21,171 bases of DNA from a virus: positions 1 to 21,171 of the IMG/VR virus record IMGVR_UViG_3300034198_008207; one strand, given 5' to 3'. Of the stretch, positions 6,787-14,268 are shown one piece after another. Below the pieces are notes generated by a model. That model saw only the letters and a list, made by a program, of their open reading frames with translations. It was not told the DNA's origin and did no database searches. The position numbers and the translations under genes are program-made. Position 1 is the stretch's first letter; each line of letters starts with the position of its first letter.

Positions 6787-7101
6787 TTAGAGAACCTCTA
6801 CCTTGCCAAACTTTATAATAAATTCCCTAAAGTCTTTGTTTGACTGTCGGGCTTTATCAGCGTCGTCTGAAGTAGCTCTGCTAGAAATCTCTAATGGATA
6901 AGTTCCATTGTTTGTATCAATGCGAGCTTTTACAAAAGTAACATGCTTACACCGACTACGGCTTGAAAAACCCGGACAAGTGCAGTGAAAGCTGTCGGTG
7001 TCTGTTATTGATACTTCGTAAATCCCAGGCCCTGTAACGTTAATGTTAGGCAAGAAAACTTGAACTAGACGAAAATCATCAGTCATTTGAAACTCGTTCA
7101 T
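6787..7101 (-). CDS. SWIM-type zinc-finger protein (104 aa)
   Basis: A small protein whose centre carries the SWIM zinc-finger signature CxC...CxH. The residues are C40 and C42 in FHCTCPGF, and C51 and H53 in RCKHVTF. SWIM fingers bind DNA or protein and occur in SWI2/SNF2 ATPases, MuDR transposases and RAD51-paralog partners such as Shu2/SWS1. The N-terminal half is beta-rich; the C-terminus after residue 65 is polar. The ATG at 7101 overlaps the loader stop as ATGA. Because it stands between a helicase loader and the helicase, a role in bringing the primosome or recombination proteins to DNA is a reasonable inference. A full SNF2 helicase encoded at 1930-3519 lacks its own SWIM domain, so a partnership is possible but unproven. 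Confidence 0.8.
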   Translation of the reverse strand: MNEFQMTDDFRLVQVFLPNINVTGPGIYEVSITDTDSFHCTCPGFSSRSRCKHVTFVKARIDTNNGTYPLEISSRATSDDADKARQSNKDFREFIIKFGKVEVL

Positions 7102-7787
7102 TTACGCAGGTCTCCTTTAGTAACGGTAATTGGTAAGTAAGCAAAAGCTTCTCTTGCAAAGCTTTCTGTAGCGTCACCGTAAAGACCTGCCCAATCCTTG
7201 AGTTCTATGTTAGTGGTGACAATAGTAGGTAATCCGTTGTTAAACCGTGTCCTTAACACATGATGAAGAGTGTTCTTTTGCCACCCCGATAAGCTGGCGT
7301 GTTCTTTCCCTAGGTCATCAATGATCAAAACACGGATGTTGTAAGCATCTTCATGGCATTCCCCTAGCATTCCGCTGTAAAGAGTCGCCATCTCAGGAGT
7401 TGGGTCTTCCATAAGAAAACCCTTTAAATCTAAGATATCGTTGAAGGTTGCAAAATAACATGGGCGAATTAAAACCCGGTTGTCAGAGGGAGAGAAAGAC
7501 TCCAAAGAAAACTTTGTCAACATGTCTTGAATGATGGACAAAGCCAAAGTTGTTTTTCCTCTTCCTGGTTGACCGCACAACAAAAGCCCGCGGCCGCAAG
7601 CCGGGGCACCAACAGCTTTTATAATTCGCCCGTCCTCAACTGCCTTTACCCATCTACGAATTTCAGCAAGTTGAGCAGGGTCGGTATCAACACAATCGTC
7701 TAACGTCCAACCAAGACGGTGGTCTGGGATCGCGGCAATCTTTAACCAAGATCGACGACGAACCTTTAACTCTTTAACGTTAAACAT
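7098..7787 (-). CDS. DnaC/IstB-like AAA+ helicase loader
   Basis: An ATPase of about 229 residues that would load the DnaB-like helicase onto single-stranded DNA. Walker A GQPGRGKT is at residues 72-79, Walker B VLIIDDLG at 153-160, a sensor region LPTIVTTNIELKDW with the polar TTN, and the arginine-containing FAREAFAYLPITV near the end. The start chosen is the ATG at 7787, which overlaps the previous stop as TAATG and has GGAAGG six bases upstream. A longer version from a TTG at 7802 has no such signal. The basic N-terminus (KELKVRRRSWLKI) is suited to binding the helicase or DNA. Gene order initiator-like, loader, helicase, primase is the usual phage primosome order. Confidence 0.88.
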   Translation of the reverse strand: MFNVKELKVRRRSWLKIAAIPDHRLGWTLDDCVDTDPAQLAEIRRWVKAVEDGRIIKAVGAPACGRGLLLCGQPGRGKTTLALSIIQDMLTKFSLESFSPSDNRVLIRPCYFATFNDILDLKGFLMEDPTPEMATLYSGMLGECHEDAYNIRVLIIDDLGKEHASLSGWQKNTLHHVLRTRFNNGLPTIVTTNIELKDWAGLYGDATESFAREAFAYLPITVTKGDLRK

Positions 7788-7799
7788 TAAATACCTTCC
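7785..7799 (-). promoter_or_regulatory. Ribosome-binding site fixing the helicase-loader start
   Basis: GGAAGG at 7794-7799, inside the last codons of the winged-helix gene, stands six bases before the ATG at 7787. It supports re-initiation at the TAATG junction and argues against the upstream TTG start. Confidence 0.6.
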
Positions 7800-8662
7800 C
7801 AAGACTTTGAAGCCTCTACTTTAGCGGTTTCTAAATCTTCATCCGTAACCATAGACCTTTTTGCCTCAACCGCAAGAGAACCAAACTGTAAGATAAACCT
7901 CTTCCAAAGATGCTCGGGGTTATCAATGCCCTTTTCGTGAGCAAGCTGGTTGAAGTAACGATCCATCATTAAAAGCTCAATCTCGCCGTCCGTACCATGG
8001 TTTTTCCTAGCGGTAGCAAATGCGGCGCGGAAACCCCTCTTAGACATCGTCCAAGGCCTAATCCCCCAAGTACCCTCAACCCGCTCAATAAAAGCCGTAG
8101 AGCTTTGATCAGGTGTCCAGTCAACTGGGGAACGCCCGTTCTTAAACTCAACCGCATCAAGAAACTTCTTCTGCTTTAAATCCTGATGTTCCCGCGTACG
8201 GCGCTCGCGGTCTTTGCGAAGTTGCTCCATGTGATCATCCGCATCAAAATCCATTTGTCCGGGGAATGTCATTTTGCCTCCAGTAGTTAAATCAACTTTA
8301 TAGAATTCTTCTTCCGCGACTCCGTCGCGTACTCTTTCTTGCTTATTTGCTAATATGCTATTAGTGCTTAATCTGCTATTAGGCTCTGAGAGCTTAGAGA
8401 TAGCACGGGTTTCCAGTAGTCTGGCCATACGGGTTTCCAGTAACTCCCACCCCTCCTCAGTAACAGCAATTACCCTTCGGTACGCCCCATTAGAATACTT
8501 CTGCGTCGTCGTAGAAAGCAGCCCAAGCCCTTTTAGCTCATTAATGGCTTTTTGGCAGGCGTCACGTCCCTCTTTAAATGCCTCAGAAAGGGCCGTAGCG
8601 CCCCCGTAGAGCTCTTTAGAGGCAATCTCCATCAGTACGCCTAGGGCTCGAGCTGTAATCAC
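7787..8662 (-). CDS. Winged-helix replication initiator/organizer-like protein
   Basis: A 291-residue protein starting at a GTG (8662) that overlaps the previous stop as GTGA. Residues 1-80 are a winged-helix domain: a helix ARALGVLMEIASKEL, then ATALSEAFKEGRDACQKAINELKGLG as helix-turn-helix, then a wing YSNGAYRRVIAVTEEG. A polar, charged linker follows (residues 100-165, rich in Lys/Arg/Asp). The C-terminal half (170-275) contains DWTPDQSSTAFIERVEGTWG and a helical region ending in a conserved-looking HLWKRFILQFG. This two-part layout fits phage replisome organizers that bind the origin and recruit the loader encoded immediately downstream. The role is inferred from fold and position; the alternative is a plain transcription regulator. 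No origin iterons are obvious within the gene. Confidence 0.7.
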   Translation of the reverse strand: MITARALGVLMEIASKELYGGATALSEAFKEGRDACQKAINELKGLGLLSTTTQKYSNGAYRRVIAVTEEGWELLETRMARLLETRAISKLSEPNSRLSTNSILANKQERVRDGVAEEEFYKVDLTTGGKMTFPGQMDFDADDHMEQLRKDRERRTREHQDLKQKKFLDAVEFKNGRSPVDWTPDQSSTAFIERVEGTWGIRPWTMSKRGFRAAFATARKNHGTDGEIELLMMDRYFNQLAHEKGIDNPEHLWKRFILQFGSLAVEAKRSMVTDEDLETAKVEASKSWEGI

Positions 8663-9267
8663 TCCGTAGAGCCCTTCTTAGCCTTTTCCATCTCCTCAAC
8701 CACTGCCTTGGCAAAGATCTTAGCAATTGCTTCTAAGCCAAAATACAGGTTGGCTGCGTTGTCTTCATCATAGGCTTCGTCTTCGTCGTCATCCTCGTCC
8801 TCTTCAACATCCTCATCCTCAGGCTCAACGTAAGGCTCTTCCGCAGCCACTTTGAGGTTTATGGTTTCCGCTTCTGGCATAACTGGTTCTTCGGACTTCT
8901 TCAGTCCGTTTGCTGCGGTGATAGGTAGCAACCCCTCAGTTAAATCAAAACAAGGGATTCCCATCTTGGTCGCGGTAGCTAATGCGTCTTGGCACTCAGG
9001 GTCTTCATCTGACCACACAATAAAGCAAACCGTGTTGGCCTTATCTGTTTGCTCTAAAGCTTCATTAAGCTTTGCGTTAACCACTGGTTTGTTTTTGTCT
9101 TTAGCAAACTGGGAAGCAAATGTTTTTGCTTGAGTTATTTTACCTTCGTCAACAATGTGGACGGCACCCCCCGCCCCTTTGGCGTAGAAATGATCTTCCA
9201 TTAATGCTTCTAAATTTGCTCTACTTGTCTGACCATTACCGGCCACAACAACGTAATAATTTTCCAT
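8659..9267 (-). CDS. Hypothetical Rossmann-like protein with long acidic linker (202 aa)
   Basis: Not recognised as a named family. Residues 1-125 alternate strands and helices: NYYVVVAGNG, then a helix, a second strand AVHIVDEG, TVCFIVWSDEDPE, and a helix with GIPCFDL. This resembles a small Rossmannoid domain of the kind seen in SLOG or nucleotide-binding proteins, but no diagnostic motif is certain. Residues 145-170 are almost only Glu, Asp and Ala, encoded by a GAN-rich run at 8757-8833. A helical C-terminus (IAKIFAKAVVEEMEKAKK) is amphipathic. The ATG at 9267 has a strong AAGGAGA site. It is the first gene after the tail module and the membrane gene, and the first of the replication block. 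The acidic arm could mimic DNA or bind basic partners (inference). Confidence 0.8.
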   Translation of the reverse strand: MENYYVVVAGNGQTSRANLEALMEDHFYAKGAGGAVHIVDEGKITQAKTFASQFAKDKNKPVVNAKLNEALEQTDKANTVCFIVWSDEDPECQDALATATKMGIPCFDLTEGLLPITAANGLKKSEEPVMPEAETINLKVAAEEPYVEPEDEDVEEDEDDDEDEAYDEDNAANLYFGLEAIAKIFAKAVVEEMEKAKKGSTE

Positions 9268-9305
9268 GTCTTCTCCTTGCTACGGAAGACATACCATACA
9301 CAACT

Positions 9306-9590
9306 TTAGTTATTTGTCCTAGTGGGGTTGATGACGGCGGGCTTGTAGGTAGCTACCCGTTCGGCGGCAGCTAAAAAGAAGGATCCAAGGAAAGCGCCAG
9401 CTATAACTGTGACTATAACCGTCTTATAGGGCGAGATTTCAAGCAAAAGCGTTGCCCCTAATGAAAAGAAAAACGAAGCAAATGCTTTTAAAACAATGTT
9501 ATTTATAAACATGCTAAGTATGTCCAGCAGAGGGTCAACCACGGCCAACAAGAAAGCGGTTGAGCACCCAATCAAAATTAAATTAAGCAT
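9306..9590 (-). CDS. Small membrane protein, possible holin
   Basis: A 94-residue protein with three hydrophobic stretches, about residues 2-24, 28-50 and 56-77, and a polar, basic C-terminus (RVATYKPAVINPTRTNN). Size and topology fit a class I or III-like holin, which would open the cell membrane at lysis. Other small phage membrane proteins look the same, and no endolysin gene lies next to it in this window. There is no good ribosome-binding site before the ATG at 9590; the start codon lies in a small hairpin (9586-9601). An LIGC sequence at residues 6-9 looks like a lipobox, but the segment before it is too short and lacks positive charge. It ends the tail-gene run. Confidence 0.7.
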   Translation of the reverse strand: MLNLILIGCSTAFLLAVVDPLLDILSMFINNIVLKAFASFFFSLGATLLLEISPYKTVIVTVIAGAFLGSFFLAAAERVATYKPAVINPTRTNN

Positions 9591-9601
9591 AGCTAGATGC
9601 T
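9586..9601 (-). promoter_or_regulatory. Small hairpin over the start codon of the membrane protein gene
   Basis: On the minus strand AGCAT and ATGCT pair around the six-base loop CTAGCT, and the second arm contains the ATG at 9590. The stem is only five pairs, so it would be a mild brake on translation at most. It could matter for a lysis-timing gene, but this is inference. Confidence 0.25.
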
Positions 9602-9602
9602 A

Positions 9603-12137
9603 CTACGTTTTTGGTTGAGCCACATACACCGCAACTGTGGTGCCTAAGTTTACTTGAGAGGATAAAGCTGCCCCAGAAAGTCGGGTTTGAACAGCAAATC
9701 TATTTTTGTATAAGTGGCTACGAGAACCGTTAACTACGCCGCCTTCCCAAAATAAATCGGAAGTTTCTCCTGGGCCACCTGAGCCATCAAAATAAGGGGA
9801 TAGCGCGGAAGAGTTTTCAAATAGAGCGGAGTCTATAAAAATAATATCTCCGATGGCAGCTGTCCAACTAAGAGCTACGTGAGCATACGCAGCGGTAGCC
9901 GGGGCGGTAGCAGTAACAAATGGACGATTCCATGACGTACCTGTTGCGGTAATGGTAAAAGGATTACCAGTGCTAGTGCTAATCGGATTTTTAGATAAGT
10001 CATACCAATGAATGGATGGAGTAACTACTTCAGACCCCGTGGTTACTTGTGTGTAAACGCTAAATGTATAAGAAGTGCTTGGGTAATAAATTCCCATTAA
10101 GTCAGCTGTTGTTGTGGTTGACTTTAAAAGTACTGAAGTTGCGCTAGCGGTCAGTTTTAAGGAGTTTCCAGAAAGGTGCACGGTTCCAGTACTTGCTACT
10201 CGCGCTACGTCAGCATTAGTGAGCGCATATGTAAATGATTTTGATATTTGAGTAGGGTTAGCTGGGTTTACTCTAACGCTAGTTATCATCTTTACGCCGT
10301 TAAAAATTGTGCCTGCTCCAGTTATTGATATTGAATCTCCTGGCTTAAAGTTGTGGCTAACGTCTGTTTCTAAAGTTGCTACGTTAGACGTTATAGATCT
10401 ATGCGTAATATTGTAAATCTGTGCTTCTGGCTCATGGTTTGTTGCACTAACCGCTGTAGTCGCTCCGGTTACTGACCAAGGCGTAATTGGGGAAGCAAAG
10501 TGTGGGTTCAACAGCTCATTAATGCGAGTAGCTTTAAGCGTTAAATGAAGTTGACGTGCCTCATCAAAGCTAGTCACTGTTGCTGCTTGCTCAAATTGTG
10601 CGCAGTCAAAATAATGGTACTCGTTGCTCGCGGAGGCTCCTGCGCTAACGATAGTTATTACAGGTACAGCGTAGTAAGCGTCAGTAGGCGCTGTCCCTGA
10701 AACAACAGGCCTAGCTGAAAAATCACCAACCGTGTTGTTTAAAGAACTGCCAGTTGATTCAGAGATAAAATCACCTAAACGGCTGTACCATCTGGTTTTA
10801 AGTACAATACCTCTGATAGTTGATCCAGCAGCGGAGTACACGCTGAATACGTAGTTTAGCCCCGCAGTTACTGGAATTCCTTTAATAAGAGGGTTTGTAT
10901 ACCCGCATTCAAGTTTAATTGTTGCGCTTGACCCCGTGCTGTTTTTTACAGCTAAAATTCCTTTTTGTTTATTTGGATACAGTGCCGGTGCGGTTGTTTC
11001 AGCCCATGGAGCTGGATATGGAGTTAATACTCCATAAGAAGCAGTGGCTGCGTTATACGCAGATGTTTGCGCTAAATCAGGTGCGGTCAATGCGTAATAA
11101 ACGGATGTGGCGTCTATTGCTGTAATAGTTTTTGGAGTTCCTCCCGTGTTAAACAAAGATAGCGAAAAGTTAGATAAATTAATCTTGTTACCGACTGTGT
11201 AGTTGTGGGCACCAATAATTGCGCGTGCTACGTTACTTGTAATAGAAACCGCGGTAACGCTTTCAACTATAACGTTTGAAATTGTTGAAGTTGCGTCTGA
11301 GGATGCCCAGTGGCCTTTTGATTCTTCAAACGAAGAATCGTTGTAATCCAACATTAAATTATGGCTTTTTACTAGACCATCAAGACTAGAGTTAGGGGTA
11401 CCGGCTACGGGCTGGGGAACCGCATAACCAGTAAACGCTTTCATATACTCGCGTAAGCCGTCCGCACTTCCTTTTTTCTTACCGATAGTTACTGCATCTC
11501 TAATGAGGATACGCGACTGTTGATAGCCAATTTCAGGTTCGTAGGTCAAACCAAATTGCTGCAAAAGAGAAGGGATAAGCATTCCGCCTACTTTTTCAAG
11601 GTTATACCGTTCCACTAAAAGCTCAGTAACGGTTTGAACGTAGTCAAGCTGAAACCCAAACAACGACATAAATCTATAAAGATCGTCGTTGTCCCAATCC
11701 GCTGTAGCAATATAAGCTTGTTTTATTTTGTAAATTCCTGGTAAATAATCGTATAAATTTTTTCCGTAATTATAATTTTTTACAGAAACTCCCATTACAT
11801 TTCCAGCTCGCACCCATTTATAGTTAAAAGTTTCGTAAACAAATATGGAATAGTAATAAAATGAACCTTTAGATAAATTGTAAGTATCGTTATAGATTGT
11901 TGGGTCATTTTCTTTTGCTACATTGACCAGTACGTCACCGTCATAGGCGTTAACTGGAAATCCGTACGAGTTACGCACTAGGCGAATGTCCGACCATGCG
12001 CCACTTGGGCTTGCCCATTTTAGGCGAATTGAATTATAACTGCGAGCTTGGGCAGTAAAAGACCCGGCAACATAGCTTACGGAGGTTGCGTCTCCGTAAG
12101 TAGATAGCCCATAGTAATCAATACCATAACGTGACAT
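9603..12137 (-). CDS. Large tail protein: FN3-like, P2 gpI-like core and two carbohydrate-binding-like modules
   Basis: An 844-residue distal tail protein. Residues 25-118 look like a fibronectin type III domain (SIRLKW...GFPVNAYDG...YYYSIFV). Residues 128-245 fit the P2 gpI baseplate family: NLYDYLPGIYK, LLVERYNLEK, LLQQFGLTYE, and GKKKGSADGLREYMKAFTG, the usual R-G-T/S-x-x-G-L turn. Two similar beta-sandwich units follow, about 261-518 and 540-776. Each has an N-P-x-F or S-S-F-E opening, a TFSVY/VFSVY strand, a WY pair, and a closing D-x-A-x-F/Q-F-E. These features fit CBM4/9-like sugar-binding domains. Each unit contains an inserted ITSNVA-type module. The end PYFDGSGGPG...WEGGVVNGSRS is a motif common after such domains. 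It would join the baseplate to a receptor-binding surface or be the fibre itself. It follows the gpJ-like gene with a TAATG junction. Confidence 0.85.
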   Translation of the reverse strand: MSRYGIDYYGLSTYGDATSVSYVAGSFTAQARSYNSIRLKWASPSGAWSDIRLVRNSYGFPVNAYDGDVLVNVAKENDPTIYNDTYNLSKGSFYYYSIFVYETFNYKWVRAGNVMGVSVKNYNYGKNLYDYLPGIYKIKQAYIATADWDNDDLYRFMSLFGFQLDYVQTVTELLVERYNLEKVGGMLIPSLLQQFGLTYEPEIGYQQSRILIRDAVTIGKKKGSADGLREYMKAFTGYAVPQPVAGTPNSSLDGLVKSHNLMLDYNDSSFEESKGHWASSDATSTISNVIVESVTAVSITSNVARAIIGAHNYTVGNKINLSNFSLSLFNTGGTPKTITAIDATSVYYALTAPDLAQTSAYNAATASYGVLTPYPAPWAETTAPALYPNKQKGILAVKNSTGSSATIKLECGYTNPLIKGIPVTAGLNYVFSVYSAAGSTIRGIVLKTRWYSRLGDFISESTGSSLNNTVGDFSARPVVSGTAPTDAYYAVPVITIVSAGASASNEYHYFDCAQFEQAATVTSFDEARQLHLTLKATRINELLNPHFASPITPWSVTGATTAVSATNHEPEAQIYNITHRSITSNVATLETDVSHNFKPGDSISITGAGTIFNGVKMITSVRVNPANPTQISKSFTYALTNADVARVASTGTVHLSGNSLKLTASATSVLLKSTTTTADLMGIYYPSTSYTFSVYTQVTTGSEVVTPSIHWYDLSKNPISTSTGNPFTITATGTSWNRPFVTATAPATAAYAHVALSWTAAIGDIIFIDSALFENSSALSPYFDGSGGPGETSDLFWEGGVVNGSRSHLYKNRFAVQTRLSGAALSSQVNLGTTVAVYVAQPKT
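10173..10406 (-). repeat. ITSNVA-type module, copy B (inside second carbohydrate-binding-like domain)
   Basis: Residues 578-655 of the large tail protein: SITSNVATLE, then KPGDSISITGAGTIFNGV, then SFTYALTNADVA and STGTVHLSG. It matches the module in the gpJ-like wedge protein (12242-12448) in order and spacing of these motifs. It interrupts the sandwich between its first strand (NPHF...PW) and SLKLTA. Confidence 0.65.
11028..11252 (-). repeat. ITSNVA-type module, copy A (inside first carbohydrate-binding-like domain)
   Basis: Residues 296-370 of the large tail protein: SITSNVARAI, then TVGNKINLS, LFNTGGTPKTIT, YYALTAPDLA and ATASYG. It is the most diverged of the three copies, and the usual F-N-G-V is replaced by a different turn. 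It sits in the same place of the first sandwich as copy B in the second. Confidence 0.55.
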
Positions 12138-13861
12138 TAGCTAAGGATACCTCCAGATAAGGTTAAACTAATATCAGTTGCGTAATTGCTTTCAGGAATC
12201 TCATTAGTTGCGCAAATGATGTCGGTAACAGTCAAAGCGGTAACACTTGCTGTTCCAGTTACGGCTACGGAAACTACATCTGTTGCTATGCACACATACG
12301 AAAATGTATTTGTAGTTTTAGCAGTAACTACATAAACGCCATTAAAAGTAGAATCTACGTCGGTTACTTTAATAGTTTGACCTACGTTTAACCCGTGAGC
12401 GTTTGCGGTGAGAGTGGCCACATTTGAAGTCAAAGCTTTGTTCGTAATAGTTTTTGTAATATCTGCGTCTTTTCTAACTAACTTACTAATTTGTGAGTAC
12501 GCCACACCTTCTACAGAAGCAATTGCTGACATAACATCTTGAAGGGTAATACGGTCAGCAAAAGCCACGTTATTAAACGCAAACAGCTCGGTTAAAATAG
12601 AGTTTACATTTGCTTGAATAATTGTTTGCTTGTACTGAGGCAAACAAGTAATAGCGGCTGTAACATACACAGTTACATAGCTAGGTGGTTGGTAAGTAAC
12701 AGTAGTATTTGCTGGAATTTTATCAATTAAATAGCTTTCAATTGCAGCTTTAATAGTGTTAAACGTAGCTGTTGGAGTAACTCCGTCTGATTCAACTCCG
12801 CGGTCACCAACAGGGGCAAAGAAGAGAGTTACGCTGCTGTACACGTCTGCAATAGCAATAGCTTTAGCTACTCTACTTACTTGAACCGCTAGGGCTGAGT
12901 AGTCAGATAAAGAAACAGCTCTATTAAGAGATCTAACGCTAAGAGGCGCGTTGATACGAATTGAGTCGGTTGCTTCTGGGTCAGCGCCACCTTTGCCGGA
13001 GCCGTCGTCTAAAGCAGATAAATATTTGTTTAACACGGAAAGCCCTGCAGAACTTGGGGTAATCCCAGCAGTTGTGATAATAGATTTAATTGTGTTTGCG
13101 GCAACATTACCCTCAGTGCCTCCACCGATTCGGTAGCTAGCAAGTACTACTGCGTTATTGGGTGGCACACGTCCGCTAATACCGTCACCGAATACTACAA
13201 ATGTAACACCGGCTGCGTTAGTGTATGTTGAAAACACAGGGTCGTAGCTGTTGTAGTCAATCAAATATGGAACTTCTGTGTAAGAAACCCCGCCCACCGT
13301 TAATGAGATGCTTCCTGTAATAACTGGAGTTTTAATTAGTTTAAACGATTGATTAACAGTTCCGTTAGAGGTTCCAATACTTGCAGATGGAACAGTCACG
13401 CCTTGTGTAGCAGTCACTGTTGTTCCAGTGCTACCTGCAGGAACAGTAAGAGCGGTATCGGTTTCAAAAATAATTTGGTTAGTTGTGCTATTTGAAACTG
13501 TAGAAGTAGCCACTTGTGTTAAGGCCGGCACAGTAATTGCTCCAGCAGTACTATTACTGAAGCTTAAAGTTACTTTTGCTGCTGTGCTTTCTGTGGGCTT
13601 GTAGCCTAGCAATTTTGCAATTTGAAGTACGCTGTCACGTTGACTAGCTGTGCTAATGAACGCTTCATTTGCCGACTTGTCAATGTAATAGTTTAGGATA
13701 TCTCCCATGTAAGCAAAGTTCTCAAGAATGGTCATACCAAAGTCTGAGGGATCGCGGTTAGTCCAAAGAGGCGCGTAGTCCTCAATTAAATCAATTAAGT
13801 CTTTACGAATAGCCGCATAGTCGCGGGATGTGTAATCCACTTGAGGGATGTAGTTTGTCAT
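12137..13861 (-). CDS. Baseplate wedge protein, gp6/gpJ-like
   Basis: A 574-residue member of the baseplate J family, which forms the ring of wedges joining the hub to the tail periphery. The signature N-terminus is present: VDYTSRDYAAIRKDLIDLIE, then TNRDPSDFGMTILENFAYMGDILNYYID, with ANEAFISTASQRDSVLQIAKLLGY. The central part has the conserved VVFGDGISGRVPP and an IRINAPLSVRSLNRAVSLSDYSALA segment. The C-terminal third includes a QDVMSAIASVEGV motif. An extra module of about 70 residues (472-540) is inserted before the last 34 residues (see 12242-12448). The ATG at 13861 overlaps the gp25-like stop as ATGA. Confidence 0.93.
   Translation of the reverse strand: MTNYIPQVDYTSRDYAAIRKDLIDLIEDYAPLWTNRDPSDFGMTILENFAYMGDILNYYIDKSANEAFISTASQRDSVLQIAKLLGYKPTESTAAKVTLSFSNSTAGAITVPALTQVATSTVSNSTTNQIIFETDTALTVPAGSTGTTVTATQGVTVPSASIGTSNGTVNQSFKLIKTPVITGSISLTVGGVSYTEVPYLIDYNSYDPVFSTYTNAAGVTFVVFGDGISGRVPPNNAVVLASYRIGGGTEGNVAANTIKSIITTAGITPSSAGLSVLNKYLSALDDGSGKGGADPEATDSIRINAPLSVRSLNRAVSLSDYSALAVQVSRVAKAIAIADVYSSVTLFFAPVGDRGVESDGVTPTATFNTIKAAIESYLIDKIPANTTVTYQPPSYVTVYVTAAITCLPQYKQTIIQANVNSILTELFAFNNVAFADRITLQDVMSAIASVEGVAYSQISKLVRKDADITKTITNKALTSNVATLTANAHGLNVGQTIKVTDVDSTFNGVYVVTAKTTNTFSYVCIATDVVSVAVTGTASVTALTVTDIICATNEIPESNYATDISLTLSGGILS
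12242..12448 (-). repeat. ITSNVA-type module in the gpJ-like wedge protein
   Basis: Residues 472-540: ALTSNVATLTANAHGL, NVGQTIKVTDVDSTFNGV, NTFSYVCIATDVVSV and VTGTASV. The order is the same as in the two copies in the next gene. It looks like an insertion, since the wedge protein's own C-terminal strand region (LTVTDIICATNE) resumes after it. Confidence 0.65.
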
Positions 13862-14268
13862 TGTTGGGTTACCTCTCGAATTACTTCGCCTGAACGGCTA
13901 AGGATAGCTGTTTTTATTTTTACACTTTGCTCAGACTCATTTTGATTATATCTATATTTAATTTCTGCGGTTAAGTACCCGTCAATAGGGTCTACGGAAG
14001 TAATCACCTCTGTAAGGATAAGATCTTGGAGCCAGTTTGAAAAAGCGGTAGCAACAGCTTGTTTAATCAAACTTGAAGATGCGTCTATATTTTCAAATAA
14101 AGCTTCCGCCGCTGTGCTGCCAAAAGTAGGTCGCATAAGTCGTTCATTTAAGCGGGTCATTACTACAAGAACGACTCGATCTTGCCAAATTTTCTTATCG
14201 TCTTCTGAGTACGAAACGGAGCCCGAGGCATCAAAGGAAAAAGGTAAAGATATAGCTCTTTGAACCAT
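13858..14268 (-). CDS. Baseplate sheath initiator, gpW/gp25-like
   Basis: A 136-residue protein of the gp25-like lysozyme family (a fold name only; no lytic activity is expected), which anchors the first sheath ring on the baseplate. Seen: ISLPFSFDASGSVSYSEDDKKIWQDRVVLVVMTRLNERLMRPTFGS, split over residues 6-52, is the standard opening with the R-x-x-P-x-F-G-S turn. ALFENIDAS and IKQAVATAFSNWL, then the strands VDPIDGYLTAEIKYRY, match the family. The chosen ATG at 14268 gives the TAATG junction with the spike gene. An ATG at 14286 would add six residues but would overlap that gene by 19 bases. The stop overlaps the gpJ-like start. Confidence 0.92.
   Translation of the reverse strand: MVQRAISLPFSFDASGSVSYSEDDKKIWQDRVVLVVMTRLNERLMRPTFGSTAAEALFENIDASSSLIKQAVATAFSNWLQDLILTEVITSVDPIDGYLTAEIKYRYNQNESEQSVKIKTAILSRSGEVIREVTQQ

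Noticed and set aside
7788-7802. Five-residue longer start (TTG at 7802) for the helicase loader
   Set aside because: TTG without a ribosome-binding site; the ATG at 7787 has GGAAGG six bases upstream and a TAATG junction.
9293-9321. Possible promoter before the 202-residue gene (TATGGT with AGGACA at 16 bases)
   Set aside because: The -35 match is poor and the gene has a normal Shine-Dalgarno site. With only a weak box the call would not be better than chance.
9566-9590. Lipoprotein signal (LIGC at residues 6-9) in the membrane protein
   Set aside because: The hydrophobic region before the cysteine is far too short and has no positive charge, so a plain membrane span fits better.
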